Positions 1-7,881 of a DNA stretch of 16,968 nt are shown in pieces. Source of the DNA: Chitinophagaceae bacterium. Lineage in GTDB: Bacteria > Bacteroidota > Bacteroidia > Chitinophagales > Chitinophagaceae. Numbering within the stretch: position 1 is the stretch's first letter; every line of letters begins with the position of its first letter. The DNA is taken from assembly GCA_018061385.1 (NCBI GenBank), contig JAGOUF010000009.1, positions 1-16,968 of the forward strand, in the 5' to 3' direction. The notes under the pieces were generated by a model. That model did no database searches. It was not told where the DNA came from and worked only from the letters and a program-made list of their open reading frames with translations. A program made the position numbers and the translations under genes.

Positions 1-44
1 GCTGGGCAGTAATCAAATCATGCAGTTTATCAAATTCTAATTGT

Positions 45-800
45 TTATCTTTTAGCTGTATTTGATTTCACCGTTGCATTACGTGAAAACCATTTTAAAA
101 TTAAGTTGTCTGATTTTTTGGAATTCTCTAGAATACCTTTTTCAATTAACAACTTTATGAGTCTTGCTAAATCAGTTTGGTCTAAGTTAAAGTTTAAGAC
201 AATATTTTCTGTGTTCTCTTCTATCAAAGTATTTATTTCACTGATTTCTTCACCGATATTTGAAATATAACTATAGAGAAGATTTAGCTGTTTAGATAGT
301 ATGGCTGACCTTTTATTATTGACTTCAAAAGAATCTTTATAATTTTTTATAATTGTATCTAAAGAGTTTATGAATAATTCTTTTTCCGCCAAATTAGAGA
401 TTAACGATAGTGACCTATCAATTTTTGCAATCATCTTTTTTTTCCAAATACCTAAAGATGGTATAGGATACCATTCATTGGAGCTATTAAATTGTACATC
501 TTCAGGCAACTTGTAATCAGGGTAGCCGTTAGGTAATTCACCAATAATTTCTAATTTATTTTCTTCTATTTCATCATTTACACTATCAGTTACTTCATCT
601 CTAGCACCTAGAACAAAATCTTCAAATGTTATTAATTTATTTAATATTTTATTATCGTTAGGCTCATTGATAAAAGTTATTAAAAAGCTGTTTTCTTTGT
701 TTTTATTTGAAGGGTGGTTGTAAAATTTTTCTTCGGCATCATCAAACCATTGTTGGTTATAAAGAGTATCGAGTTCTTCAAATATATCATTGACTGTCAT
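45..800 (-). CDS. Hypothetical island protein downstream of integrase
   Basis: I do not recognise this 251-residue protein. It has no signal peptide or membrane segment. The N-terminal half is acidic and rich in Asn and Glu. From about residue 120 it is predominantly helix-forming, and it ends in a basic stretch (SRNATVKSNTAKR). The segment around residues 205-235 (DLARLIKLLIEKGIL) resembles the helical C-terminal segment of RteC-like and related proteins often found next to Bacteroidota integrases, but that likeness is weak. Its ATG lies 6 bases after the integrase stop on the same strand, so the two are almost certainly co-transcribed. By context it may be a regulator or accessory factor of the integrated element; this is inference. 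Confidence 0.7.
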   Translation of the reverse strand: MTVNDIFEELDTLYNQQWFDDAEEKFYNHPSNKNKENSFLITFINEPNDNKILNKLITFEDFVLGARDEVTDSVNDEIEENKLEIIGELPNGYPDYKLPEDVQFNSSNEWYPIPSLGIWKKKMIAKIDRSLSLISNLAEKELFINSLDTIIKNYKDSFEVNNKRSAILSKQLNLLYSYISNIGEEISEINTLIEENTENIVLNFNLDQTDLARLIKLLIEKGILENSKKSDNLILKWFSRNATVKSNTAKR

Positions 801-806
801 AAGAGA

Positions 807-2018
807 TTAATTAAAAATTGACATTGCATTATCTAAATCCGAATTTACAATTTTGGTATATATCTGCGTTGTTTTTATTGTTGAGTGCCCTAAGAGTTTA
901 CTTACATATTCAATACGCATACCTTTTTGTAAAGCTCTTGTTGCAAAGCTATGACGGCTAGAATGAAAGCTGATACTTTTTGTTAACTCCGCTTTAGTAG
1001 CTATAGTTTTAAGATTCTTGTTAGCATAAGCTGTATTTGAAGAAATAGCTTTAAACAATACACTTGGGTTTGAGTAATCAATCGTATTTGAAAGGAATGG
1101 GAAAATAAAATCAGTTGTTTTGGTATCTGGATTTAAGCTTTTGTAATACTCTAAAATTTCAATTGCCTTAGATGGTAATTTTACTGAAATAGATTCTTTG
1201 GTTTTTTGTGTAAATATTCTAACGTGTGTACCATCATAGTTACACCAACGCAACTGTAATAAATCAGAAATTCTAATGCCACCTGCATAAGCTGCAAATA
1301 CATACATGTTTTTATGATGGAACATTACAGTGTTTTCTTTTAATTCTAATTTTTCGATTGCCAATAATTCTTCATCGTTTAAATAGGCCCTGCTGGTTTT
1401 TTCCCATGATAACTTATATTTTGTGAAAGGATTTAAATGAGCTTCAATTAAATCTTCCCTAATTGCATCATTAAAAAATTTGCGAAATATTTTAAGGTTA
1501 GAGTGAATGGTATTGGGTTTATTACTTAATACATCTCTCATATACTTTTCGTATTTTTTGACAAAATCAAGATCAAATTCATCAAAATAAATATCAGCAT
1601 TATTGAGGTAGGTTTTTAATTTGAGTAAAACAGCATTTACTTTATCATGTGTACCCATTTTACCTTTTTGTAAAGTTGTTGCTTGAAAATCTTCAATGTA
1701 CTTTATAAGACTTACTGAAGCCTTACCCATAATTTCTTCTTTAATCTTTTTACTTGAAACATACTTTTTTGAGGTTTCTAAACCAACTGCTGTGCATTCT
1801 GCTTCTGAAACTTTTTTTGCAATGAATGCATTAACCTTGGTTGCATTTGGGTACTTCTTTTTTACTCTTTGATTTTGTTCGTCCCATAAATCGGGATGTA
1901 CTTTAATACCAATAGAAATAAACTTGGCTTTGCGATTTTTAGTAATTCTAAGATAAAGAGGCATTTCACCTTTTTCGTCTACTTTGTTTGCTTTTAATAT
2001 TACTTTTACTGTTGCCAT
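807..2018 (-). CDS. Tyrosine recombinase / site-specific integrase
   Basis: This 403-residue integrase would catalyse strand exchange between attachment sites of a mobile element through a 3'-phosphotyrosyl intermediate. The layout is that of Bacteroidota integrases: an N-terminal arm-type DNA-binding domain (about residues 1-90), a helical SAM-like core-binding domain (about 100-195), and the C-terminal catalytic domain (about 212-400). The catalytic set is complete: Arg249 (AGGIRIS), a Lys near 272-274 (QKTK), His352 and Arg355 (HSSRHSFATR), His378 (LLGHSTIKTT) and the nucleophile Tyr387 (QIYTKI). It therefore looks intact and active. It is transcribed toward the left edge with the 251-residue gene behind it. 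About 190 bases upstream of its start is a GC-rich tRNA-like segment (2213-2226), the likely attachment site. Tandem 12-base repeats lie in its promoter region. Confidence 0.95.
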   Translation of the reverse strand: MATVKVILKANKVDEKGEMPLYLRITKNRKAKFISIGIKVHPDLWDEQNQRVKKKYPNATKVNAFIAKKVSEAECTAVGLETSKKYVSSKKIKEEIMGKASVSLIKYIEDFQATTLQKGKMGTHDKVNAVLLKLKTYLNNADIYFDEFDLDFVKKYEKYMRDVLSNKPNTIHSNLKIFRKFFNDAIREDLIEAHLNPFTKYKLSWEKTSRAYLNDEELLAIEKLELKENTVMFHHKNMYVFAAYAGGIRISDLLQLRWCNYDGTHVRIFTQKTKESISVKLPSKAIEILEYYKSLNPDTKTTDFIFPFLSNTIDYSNPSVLFKAISSNTAYANKNLKTIATKAELTKSISFHSSRHSFATRALQKGMRIEYVSKLLGHSTIKTTQIYTKIVNSDLDNAMSIFN

Positions 2019-2061
2019 AAATAACTGATTTACAAGTGTTTGAATAACTTTTTTGCTCTCT

Positions 2062-2100
2062 TAAAGATACAAAAAAGGTACAACAAATGGTACAACAAAT
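2062..2100 (-). promoter_or_regulatory. Integrase promoter region with tandem 12-bp repeat
   Basis: Two perfect head-to-tail copies of GGTACAACAAAT (plus-strand reading) occupy 2077-2088 and 2089-2100, and a partial third (GCTAC) follows. On the minus strand a TAnnTTTR-like -7 element (TATCTTTA, 2069 to 2062) lies below them, with TTGT at 2095-2092, about 22 bases upstream, as a possible -33. The repeats thus overlap the likely integrase promoter. They could be operators, or arm-type sites for the integrase's N-terminal domain. The repeat is seen; the promoter and the binding role are inferred. Confidence 0.45.
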
Positions 2101-2212
2101 GCTACTTTTTTTAGCTTTTCTTTGCTTTGATATGCAAATAAAGTAAATTATAAATCATTGATTTATAGTATAGTTAGTGTAAATGAATGCAAGTGAGTGA
2201 AGTAGTTTTGAC

Positions 2213-2226
2213 CCCGTCCGGTCCGC
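2213..2226 (+). other. Candidate attachment site: 3' end of tRNA-Asp
   Basis: In a very AT-rich setting, 2211-2226 is suddenly GC-rich. CCCGT (2213-2217), CCGGTCC (2218-2224) and G2225 then C2226 fit, in order, the 3' strand of a T-stem, the 3' strand of an acceptor stem and discriminator G73, as in bacterial tRNA-Asp, whose 3' end typically reads CCCGTCCGnnCCGC. The sequence to its left is not a proper T-loop and there is no tRNA body, so only the 3' fragment remains. That is what integration into a tRNA 3' end leaves at the far border of an island. The terminator 17 bases further on would be the original tRNA terminator. The tRNA identity rests on memory of the family consensus. Confidence 0.5.
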
Positions 2227-2242
2227 TAACCAAGAAAAGAAA

Positions 2243-2280
2243 CCTTGTAAGTTAAATGCTTACAAGGCTTTTTTATTTTT
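2243..2280 (+). terminator. Rho-independent terminator, probably of the disrupted tRNA
   Basis: A perfect 9-bp stem (CCTTGTAAG at 2243-2251 with CTTACAAGG at 2259-2267) closes a 7-base loop and is followed by C and a T-rich tail (TTTTTTATTTTT). No complete plus-strand gene ends here inside the window. It fits the terminator of the tRNA whose 3' fragment lies just upstream. Confidence 0.85.
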
Positions 2281-2462
2281 GGGGATACAATTGCTAAATT
2301 GTACTTTATATTTCAATAGCTTCTCACCCTTTGTGCTGATAAAGTAATAATAACGATCAATTATATAGATGCATTGCAATAAAAAAATAGCAGTTAGGAA
2401 TGTAGGCGACGCCAATGATATTTTTTGTACTGGTTAGGTTACTTCGCCTATTTATGGTTAAT
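2281..2462. other. Intergenic gap with two small inverted repeats
   Basis: No gene is seen here. A 7-bp inverted repeat (TACAATT, 2286-2292; AATTGTA, 2297-2303) follows the terminator. A second (TAGGCGA, 2403-2409; TCGCCTA, 2444-2450) lies just past the end of the minus-strand gene that stops at 2463. Neither has a convincing T-tract on the minus strand, so I do not call them terminators. Confidence 0.4.
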
Positions 2463-3056
2463 TTAATCTTTATAATCCCCGTCTAAAAAGCTATTTTTTG
2501 TAGAAATACAATTATTGGTAGAACTTGTATTTGTTTTTTTATTGCTACCCATTGAGCTAAATAAGAAACTTTCTAGTTTCCTGTTTTCAATGTTTTCTAC
2601 TCCATTAGAATCTATTAATAAATGTATTTGACTCTGTATAAAATCTGAATTTCTAATTAAATACAATTCCAATTTCGTTTGTTTATTTTCGAGTTTAATT
2701 GATGTCGATTTTTTCGAAATCTCAGCAGTTTTACGATCTAAAAATAACCTTGCTTCAACTTTATCGTTATACAGAGAATTGCTTTTAAACACATACTCTT
2801 TTTCATAAAATGTTGTTAACCCATCACTACTTACTATTGTTTCTTTTATAAGATAAAAACTTGATTCAGGGTTTGTTTTTTGTTTCTGTATTTTAGTTTT
2901 ATCAAGTGTTGAGAATAAATTAATTGGTTCTTTTATTATTTTCGGCTCTTCAATTATATTTTCTGAATTAGTGTTGCCTTTTTTCTTTGATTGAAGCAAT
3001 TTTTTTGTTAAAAAAATTACTATTAAAAGTGACAGAGTGGTAACGTAAATTAGCAT
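2463..3056 (-). CDS. Hypothetical single-pass membrane protein
   Basis: I do not recognise this 197-residue protein. Residues 2-17 (start LIYVTTLSLLIVIFL) form one N-terminal membrane segment, followed by a basic stretch (KKLLQSKKKG). The remainder would face the cytoplasm under the positive-inside rule. The central part (about 65-150) alternates charged and hydrophobic residues, as a beta-rich domain would. The last 30 residues are Ser, Thr and Asn rich and probably disordered. It starts 11 bases after the stop of the 336-residue gene on the same strand, so the two are probably co-transcribed. Both sit just beyond the inferred island border, on the chromosomal side. Confidence 0.7.
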   Translation of the reverse strand: MLIYVTTLSLLIVIFLTKKLLQSKKKGNTNSENIIEEPKIIKEPINLFSTLDKTKIQKQKTNPESSFYLIKETIVSSDGLTTFYEKEYVFKSNSLYNDKVEARLFLDRKTAEISKKSTSIKLENKQTKLELYLIRNSDFIQSQIHLLIDSNGVENIENRKLESFLFSSMGSNKKTNTSSTNNCISTKNSFLDGDYKD

Positions 3057-3067
3057 ACATTAATTTC

Positions 3068-4078
3068 TTAAATTATTCCTCGTTTTGTTAAATGATATTT
3101 CAGAGAGTAAGAATTACCTGTAATTTCTTTGAACCCATTTATATTACATTTATCATCTTCGATAAGAGTGGCATATTTTTCTAATAGATCCCAATAATAA
3201 ATATTAAATAAAGTTTTAAAATTTTGAACTGCTTCAAAATCGTTAATTGCAATTAGCACATTATTATAGCCCGATAACCTAAAATATCCTTTTTTTATTT
3301 CATCATCATCAAGATAATCCAAATATGAGAAAAGAATTAAGTCACTATAAATTTCTTCATATTTAACAAGCCATTGTAAAAGTAATATTTCACAGTCTGT
3401 ATTTAATTGTTCAAATTCATTAATAGCTTTTTTAGACTCAGTCTCGATCATTAAAAACTCCGCCAATTCGTTTAATCTTTCGTATAACCAATAGAACTTT
3501 TCAAAGTTCTTATACGAGGGGAAAAAATGTATAGTTTTACGTATGGTTTTATACTTTTCTAACCAATAGAAATAATCCTCTTTTGTGATATATACTATTT
3601 CATCTCTAACAAGCTCTGAATATGCTATTTCACAATGCTGAACTTTCACTAAATACTCTACGGATGGGCTGAAATTTTGTTTTTCATCTTCTTTAATGAA
3701 AAAATATATTTGATTGTTAACGTTTTCTAAAAATACACTTCTTTCAAATTGAGAGCAGTTATATATATCTGTAAAGTCATTTTCAACTTCGTTAAAAATT
3801 AAATCTAAATGCTTTTTAGAGTTATTGCCAATGAATGAATAACCAGCACAGCCAATATTGCTGCAATCATTACTAGTACATATACCCTTCACTGCAATTA
3901 ATGCAGTATCGTTACTTTCTCTAAATTCATTAAATGATTCGGTTAATTTGTTTAAAAAAACATCTTTTGTAGCATCTTGATAGGTATTAGAATCATCTAG
4001 TAATAATTCTAACATTTCCAAATCCATTTTTTCGAATGAACTAATAATACATTCTTTCTTAGATGCTATTTCTGCCAT
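3068..4078 (-). CDS. Hypothetical protein with N-terminal Cys cluster
   Basis: This 336-residue protein, with no signal peptide or membrane segment, resembles uncharacterised cytoplasmic proteins of Bacteroidota that I cannot assign a function. Residues 10-55 look like a helical opening (SSFEKMDLEMLELLLDD). A cluster of Cys67, Cys72 and Cys77 (ICTSNDCSNIGCAGY), with Cys108 further on, could bind a metal or form a redox site. Residues 165-335 are acidic, rich in aromatic residues and helical (EDYFYWLEKYKTIRKTIHFF and after). It probably heads a two-gene unit with the membrane protein 11 bases downstream. The ATG follows a 102-base gap and no alternative start looks better. Confidence 0.75.
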   Translation of the reverse strand: MAEIASKKECIISSFEKMDLEMLELLLDDSNTYQDATKDVFLNKLTESFNEFRESNDTALIAVKGICTSNDCSNIGCAGYSFIGNNSKKHLDLIFNEVENDFTDIYNCSQFERSVFLENVNNQIYFFIKEDEKQNFSPSVEYLVKVQHCEIAYSELVRDEIVYITKEDYFYWLEKYKTIRKTIHFFPSYKNFEKFYWLYERLNELAEFLMIETESKKAINEFEQLNTDCEILLLQWLVKYEEIYSDLILFSYLDYLDDDEIKKGYFRLSGYNNVLIAINDFEAVQNFKTLFNIYYWDLLEKYATLIEDDKCNINGFKEITGNSYSLKYHLTKRGII

Positions 4079-4180
4079 TTTTTACTTTTTTAATGAAGAT
4101 ATAGTATTGTGCACTAGTTTAAAATACACATTAATTGGCTGCTTTTAAGATATTTCTTTTTTTGTGGCAATCTTTTAGAA

Positions 4181-4504
4181 TTACATATCTAAAATTTCAA
4201 TTTCAGATCCGTTTAAATCATTTGTGATAAATAGTTGACATGCAAGACGAATTTCTACATTGTTAAAGCCCATTTTTAAAAGTGTCACTGGTTCGTTTCG
4301 ATCTTTTATTAAAGAGCTACCAGTTAATCCTTTTATTCGAATAACACAGGTTCCGCATTTACCAGTTCCACCACATTCACCAAAATCATCTGGATAAAAT
4401 TGATCTTTAAGCAATGTCATTAAATTTCGATACTCACCAAAATAAGTGTTTACAACTCTTTTCGAGTCCTTTTCTATTACTGTAAAATGTATTGTATTGT
4501 TCAT
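4181..4504 (-). CDS. 2Fe-2S plant-type ferredoxin domain protein
   Basis: This small electron-transfer protein (107 residues) carries a [2Fe-2S] cluster. Residues 44-53 (CGGTGKCGTC) followed by Cys89 (RLACQ) give the C-x5-C-x2-C...C ligand set of plant-type ferredoxins, within a beta-grasp fold of the usual size. I chose the ATG at 4504. The open frame can be extended to a TTG at 4567, but those extra 21 residues look unlike the family and would overlap the end of the methyltransferase gene. It lies 46 bases after the methyltransferase stop on the same strand. Its redox partner is not evident nearby, so its role is unknown. The cluster-binding call is secure; the physiological role is not. 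Confidence 0.85.
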   Translation of the reverse strand: MNNTIHFTVIEKDSKRVVNTYFGEYRNLMTLLKDQFYPDDFGECGGTGKCGTCVIRIKGLTGSSLIKDRNEPVTLLKMGFNNVEIRLACQLFITNDLNGSEIEILDM

Positions 4505-4550
4505 TGGTTCAATAAAAGCTAGAGGAAGGTTATAAGTAAAACTTATGCTT

Positions 4551-5183
4551 TCACAATTTCTCTGCAATTAAAACAGTATGTATCTCTTTTTCATTATTGC
4601 TTTTTTCATATTCCACATGAAATGTTTTTAGCAGTTTAAACTGGTTGGAAGATAATAATTTTTCTAAATCATTTAAATGGTAGTAATAAAAGTAAGTTCT
4701 ATCTCCGCTACTTGCTGTTTGATAGCCAGAGTTAATTGGATTTCCTTCAACAAAGGAAAGATATAAAACACCTTTTTTATTTAAAGCTGAATAGGCATTT
4801 TTTATAAAATGCTCAGCATCCATAGGTGCAAAATAGGGCAAGCAAAAGCCTACAATAATTGCATCGAACAAATCATTTAATTCATGAATCTTTAAAGCAT
4901 CTAATACTTTGAATGTTGCAGTTGGATTGTTTTGCTCAGCAAGTTGAATCATATTTGGTGCAATATCAATTCCTAAAATATCAAAATCGGGCTTCTGCGT
5001 TAATAAGTATTTGGTAATATTTCCAGGTCCACAACCTACTTCTAATAACTTAGAATTTAGATGTTGAAGATGTTTACAAACAAAATCATACGACTCATTG
5101 TAAATGGTTAGATGCATGAATTTGTCTTCATAGAGTTGGGCAACTTTATTCCAAGTATCAAACGTTTCTTGATAAGGGTTCAT
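4551..5183 (-). CDS. Class I SAM-dependent methyltransferase
   Basis: This 210-residue Rossmann-fold methyltransferase has motif I at residues 47-55 (LEVGCGPGN), an acidic residue at the end of strand 2 (Asp73, LGIDIAPNM) that would hold the ribose of S-adenosylmethionine, and a post-motif region (DALKIHELNDLFDAIIVGFC) typical of the Methyltransf_11/25 groups. No substrate-specific domain is visible, so the acceptor is unknown. It is soluble with no signal peptide. It is followed by the ferredoxin gene and preceded, 66 bases upstream, by the SGNH-hydrolase lipoprotein gene, all on the minus strand. Nothing in the neighbours identifies a shared pathway. Confidence 0.9.
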   Translation of the reverse strand: MNPYQETFDTWNKVAQLYEDKFMHLTIYNESYDFVCKHLQHLNSKLLEVGCGPGNITKYLLTQKPDFDILGIDIAPNMIQLAEQNNPTATFKVLDALKIHELNDLFDAIIVGFCLPYFAPMDAEHFIKNAYSALNKKGVLYLSFVEGNPINSGYQTASSGDRTYFYYYHLNDLEKLLSSNQFKLLKTFHVEYEKSNNEKEIHTVLIAEKL

Positions 5184-5249
5184 GATTTAATTTTCAGGTC
5201 TTGTGTAGTAAAATTAACCAATTTGAGAACTGAAGAATAAGAGATAAGC

Positions 5250-5963
5250 CTACTTTAATGTAAGTATTATTTTAGGTGCAAGTAATTCAGCCCACTTTTT
5301 ATATTCTAAACCAGATGGATGTAATCCATCAGAAGCAATCAATTGTGCATTGTTGGCAGCTTCTCTACTTGAAATGGTAATATCAGTATAACTCACTTCA
5401 AAACTTAGTGTTACACTTTTATTGATTTCGTTAAACCAATCAATTTCTTTACTTACAGTTGCTTTATTGCTTGCAGAAACTGCTGGTGTTGCACTATAAT
5501 CTGGAATGGATAAAACAAAAACATGTTCTTTCTTATTTCCTGCAAGTTGAATGGCTTTTAGCAATAAGTTAGTAAATCTAGTTCTGTAAGAAGTAGTGTC
5601 GTGTGTTTGATATTGATCGTTTACACCTATCAATAAACTTACGATGGTATAATTATTCATTGGATTTTGTGCATGAATTGCAGATTCAAGATTTAGGGTT
5701 GTCCATCCTGTTGTTGCAATGTATTCTATGGGTTCAAATGCAATGTTTTGATTGGCCAATAATTGTTTTGTTTGTTCCGCAAAACGATCAGTTTTAGGCA
5801 CCGATTGTCCAATTGTGTACGAATCGCCCAAAGCTAAAAATTTTTTCTTAGATGTGTCAATAGCAGTAGAATTAACTATAGGCAATGGAGTTGAAGTAAT
5901 TTTTATGCAGGCAACTGTAAGTAAACCAAACAGCAATGCTAAATTGAATGCAATCGTTTTCAT
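5250..5963 (-). CDS. SGNH/GDSL hydrolase lipoprotein
   Basis: This is a 237-residue esterase or lipase of the SGNH superfamily. The N-terminus is a lipoprotein signal: a hydrophobic stretch (residues 5-18) ending in LTVAC with Cys19 as the lipidation site, so it is probably anchored in the periplasm or on the outer membrane. The catalytic blocks are present: GDS with nucleophile Ser48 (FLALGDSYTIG), a block II Gly near 86, block III GVND with Asn115, and block V with Asp212 and His215 (SDGLHPSG). The substrate cannot be read; acyl or acetyl ester hydrolysis is expected for the family. It is divergent from the isocitrate dehydrogenase gene across about 104 bases. Confidence 0.9.
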   Translation of the reverse strand: MKTIAFNLALLFGLLTVACIKITSTPLPIVNSTAIDTSKKKFLALGDSYTIGQSVPKTDRFAEQTKQLLANQNIAFEPIEYIATTGWTTLNLESAIHAQNPMNNYTIVSLLIGVNDQYQTHDTTSYRTRFTNLLLKAIQLAGNKKEHVFVLSIPDYSATPAVSASNKATVSKEIDWFNEINKSVTLSFEVSYTDITISSREAANNAQLIASDGLHPSGLEYKKWAELLAPKIILTLK

Positions 5964-6002
5964 TAGTTTTTATATACGTAACCGAAAAGCATTTTGTTTG
6001 CT

Positions 6003-6033
6003 GTTGCCCTAAATGTTTTAAGCATTACATTTG
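6003..6033 (+). promoter_or_regulatory. Bacteroidota-type promoter of isocitrate dehydrogenase
   Basis: TACATTTG at 6026-6033 matches the TAnnTTTG -7 element of the Bacteroidota housekeeping sigma factor. GTTG at 6003-6006 sits exactly 19 bases upstream and resembles the TTTG -33 element. Transcription would begin near 6040, about 28 bases before the ATG at 6068. The motif match is seen; activity is inferred. Confidence 0.6.
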
Positions 6034-6067
6034 CATTTGTTAAAAATTATTCATTAAACTAAAGCAA

Positions 6068-7297
6068 ATGGCAGCAAAAATTAAAGTAGCTAATCCTGTG
6101 GTTGAATTGGATGGCGATGAAATGACTAGAATTATTTGGAAATTTATTAAGGACAAGTTGATTCTTCCTTATTTGGAAGTAGATATTAAATATTATGATT
6201 TGGGCATGGAATATCGTGATGAAACCAACGATCAAGTTACCATTGATGCTGCAAATGCAATTAAACAATATGGTGTAGGGATTAAATGTGCAACCATTAC
6301 TCCTGATGAGCAAAGAGTAGAAGAGTTTAAGCTAAAACAAATGTGGAAAAGCCCCAATGGTACTATTCGAAATATTTTGGATGGTACTGTTTTTCGTGAG
6401 CCCATTGTTTGCAAAAATGTACCACGTTTAGTACCCAATTGGACTGCACCAATTTGTATTGGTCGTCATGCTTTTGGTGATCAATATCGTGCAACAGATT
6501 TTGTTACTAAGGGCAAAGGAAAATTAACTATTAAGTTTGAAGGTGAGGATGGACAAGTGATACAACACGAAGTGTTCAACTTTAAAGGCGATGGCGTTGC
6601 TTTAGCAATGTACAATACCGATGAAAGTATTTATGGTTTTGCTAGAAGCTGCTTTAACACTGCATTACAAAAGAAATGGCCTTTGTATTTAAGTACAAAG
6701 AATACCATTTTGAAAAAGTATGATGGCAGATTTAAAGATATTTTTGAAGATGTTTATCAAACTGAATTTAAAGCTAAATATGCCGAAGCAGGTATAACTT
6801 ACGAACATCGTTTAATTGATGATATGGTTGCAAGTGCTTTAAAATGGAATGGCAATTTTGTTTGGGCTTGTAAAAATTATGATGGAGATGTACAAAGTGA
6901 TACTGTAGCACAAGGCTTTGGTAGCTTGGGTTTAATGACATCAACACTTGTAACACCAGATGGTAAAGTAATGGAAGCAGAAGCTGCACATGGTACAGTT
7001 ACTCGTCATTATCGTGAACATCAAAAAGGAAAACCAACTTCTACAAACCCAATTGCTTCAATTTTTGCATGGACAAGAGGTTTAGAGTTTCGTGGCAAGT
7101 TAGACAATAACCAAGCCTTAATTAATTTTTGCCAAGCTTTAGAACAAGTTTGTATTGAAGTTGTTGAAAGTGGAAAAATGACTAAAGATTTAGCAGTTTG
7201 TGTTCATGGTAATAAAGTAAACCATGGAGAACATTATTTATATACTGAAGAATTTTTAGATGAATTAGACAAAGCTTTACAAGCTAAATTGGCTTAA
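6068..7297 (+). CDS. icd: NADP-dependent isocitrate dehydrogenase, eukaryote-like type
   Basis: This enzyme oxidatively decarboxylates isocitrate to 2-oxoglutarate with NADP in the cytoplasmic TCA cycle. At 409 residues and with an IDH1/IDH2-like sequence ([14 protein letters not shown] near the start, then [18 protein letters not shown] and [14 protein letters not shown]), it belongs to the homodimeric eukaryote-like subfamily rather than the E. coli type. The substrate-binding SPNGT and IRN residues, the metal-binding aspartates (LIDDMVA and YDGDVQSD) and the NADP-binding [11 protein letters not shown] segment are all present, and the protein looks complete. It is probably monocistronic: it has its own promoter, and a terminator directly downstream is shared with the convergent FKBP gene. 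Confidence 0.97.
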   Translation: MAAKIKVANPVVELDGDEMTRIIWKFIKDKLILPYLEVDIKYYDLGMEYRDETNDQVTIDAANAIKQYGVGIKCATITPDEQRVEEFKLKQMWKSPNGTIRNILDGTVFREPIVCKNVPRLVPNWTAPICIGRHAFGDQYRATDFVTKGKGKLTIKFEGEDGQVIQHEVFNFKGDGVALAMYNTDESIYGFARSCFNTALQKKWPLYLSTKNTILKKYDGRFKDIFEDVYQTEFKAKYAEAGITYEHRLIDDMVASALKWNGNFVWACKNYDGDVQSDTVAQGFGSLGLMTSTLVTPDGKVMEAEAAHGTVTRHYREHQKGKPTSTNPIASIFAWTRGLEFRGKLDNNQALINFCQALEQVCIEVVESGKMTKDLAVCVHGNKVNHGEHYLYTEEFLDELDKALQAKLA

Positions 7298-7307
7298 GAT
7301 ATTGATA

Positions 7308-7352
7308 TAAAAAAAGGGCGTCAAAAAATAAAAATTTTGACGCTCTTTTTTA
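7308..7352. terminator. Bidirectional terminator between icd and FKBP gene
   Basis: AGGGCGTCAAAA (7315-7326) pairs with TTTTGACGCTCT (7335-7346) with one G-T wobble, giving a 12-bp stem around an 8-base loop. An A-tract lies before it (7308-7315) and a T-tract after it (7346-7352). It can therefore stop both the rightward icd transcript and the leftward ispH-FKBP transcript. Confidence 0.9.
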
Positions 7353-7368
7353 TGCACTAGCTAAAAAA

Positions 7369-7803
7369 TTATTTGAAGCTAATTAACTCAACATCAAAAA
7401 TTAATGTACTATTTGCACCAATTACTGCACTTACTTGTCTTTCTCCATAGCCTAAATGTGGAGGAATAAAAAATCTAAATTTACTACCCATTGGCATGTA
7501 CTGTAAACCTTCTGTCCAACCAGTAATTACTGCACTTAAAGGAAAACTTGCTGGTTCTCCACGTTTTACACTAGAGTCAAATACAGTACCATCAATAACA
7601 GTTCCATGATAATGGCAAGTAACTGTATTTTGGGCTGTAGGCTTTTCGCCAGTACCCATTGTTAATACTTTGTATTGTAAGCCACTAGCAGTTTCTACAA
7701 CACCTTCTTCATTTTTGTTACTAGCTAAAAAATCTTGTCCAGCTTTTAAATTAGCTGCTGCTTTTTCGTTTTTCATTTCAAATAATTTGTCTGCAATTCC
7801 CAT
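7369..7803 (-). CDS. FKBP-type peptidyl-prolyl cis-trans isomerase
   Basis: This prolyl isomerase and folding helper has 144 residues and no signal peptide, so it is cytoplasmic. A short helical N-terminal extension (1-35) precedes a complete FKBP domain (about 38-144). Most of the usual pocket residues are present: Tyr65 (CHYHG), Phe75-Asp76 (GTVFDSS), Val92-Ile93 and Trp96 (AVITGWTEGL), Tyr119 (PHLGYGER) and Phe136 (LIFDVEL). The extension plus domain recalls FklB and Mip-like proteins, but it is much shorter than their dimerisation region. It lies 78 bases downstream of ispH on the same strand and ends at the bidirectional terminator, so co-transcription with ispH is possible. Confidence 0.93.
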   Translation of the reverse strand: MGIADKLFEMKNEKAAANLKAGQDFLASNKNEEGVVETASGLQYKVLTMGTGEKPTAQNTVTCHYHGTVIDGTVFDSSVKRGEPASFPLSAVITGWTEGLQYMPMGSKFRFFIPPHLGYGERQVSAVIGANSTLIFDVELISFK

Positions 7804-7881
7804 AATATAAATTAAAATTTAAAAATACAATTTTATTAAACCAACACTCAACACCTACATCTTCTGCTTATAACCCAAAAC

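Noticed and set aside
2205..2232. Complete tRNA gene
   Set aside because: Only the 3' T-stem and acceptor-like part is present; there is no proper T-loop, anticodon arm or D arm to the left.
4505..4567. TTG start extending the ferredoxin by 21 residues
   Set aside because: The extension overlaps the methyltransferase end and does not resemble the ferredoxin fold; the ATG at 4504 gives the usual size.
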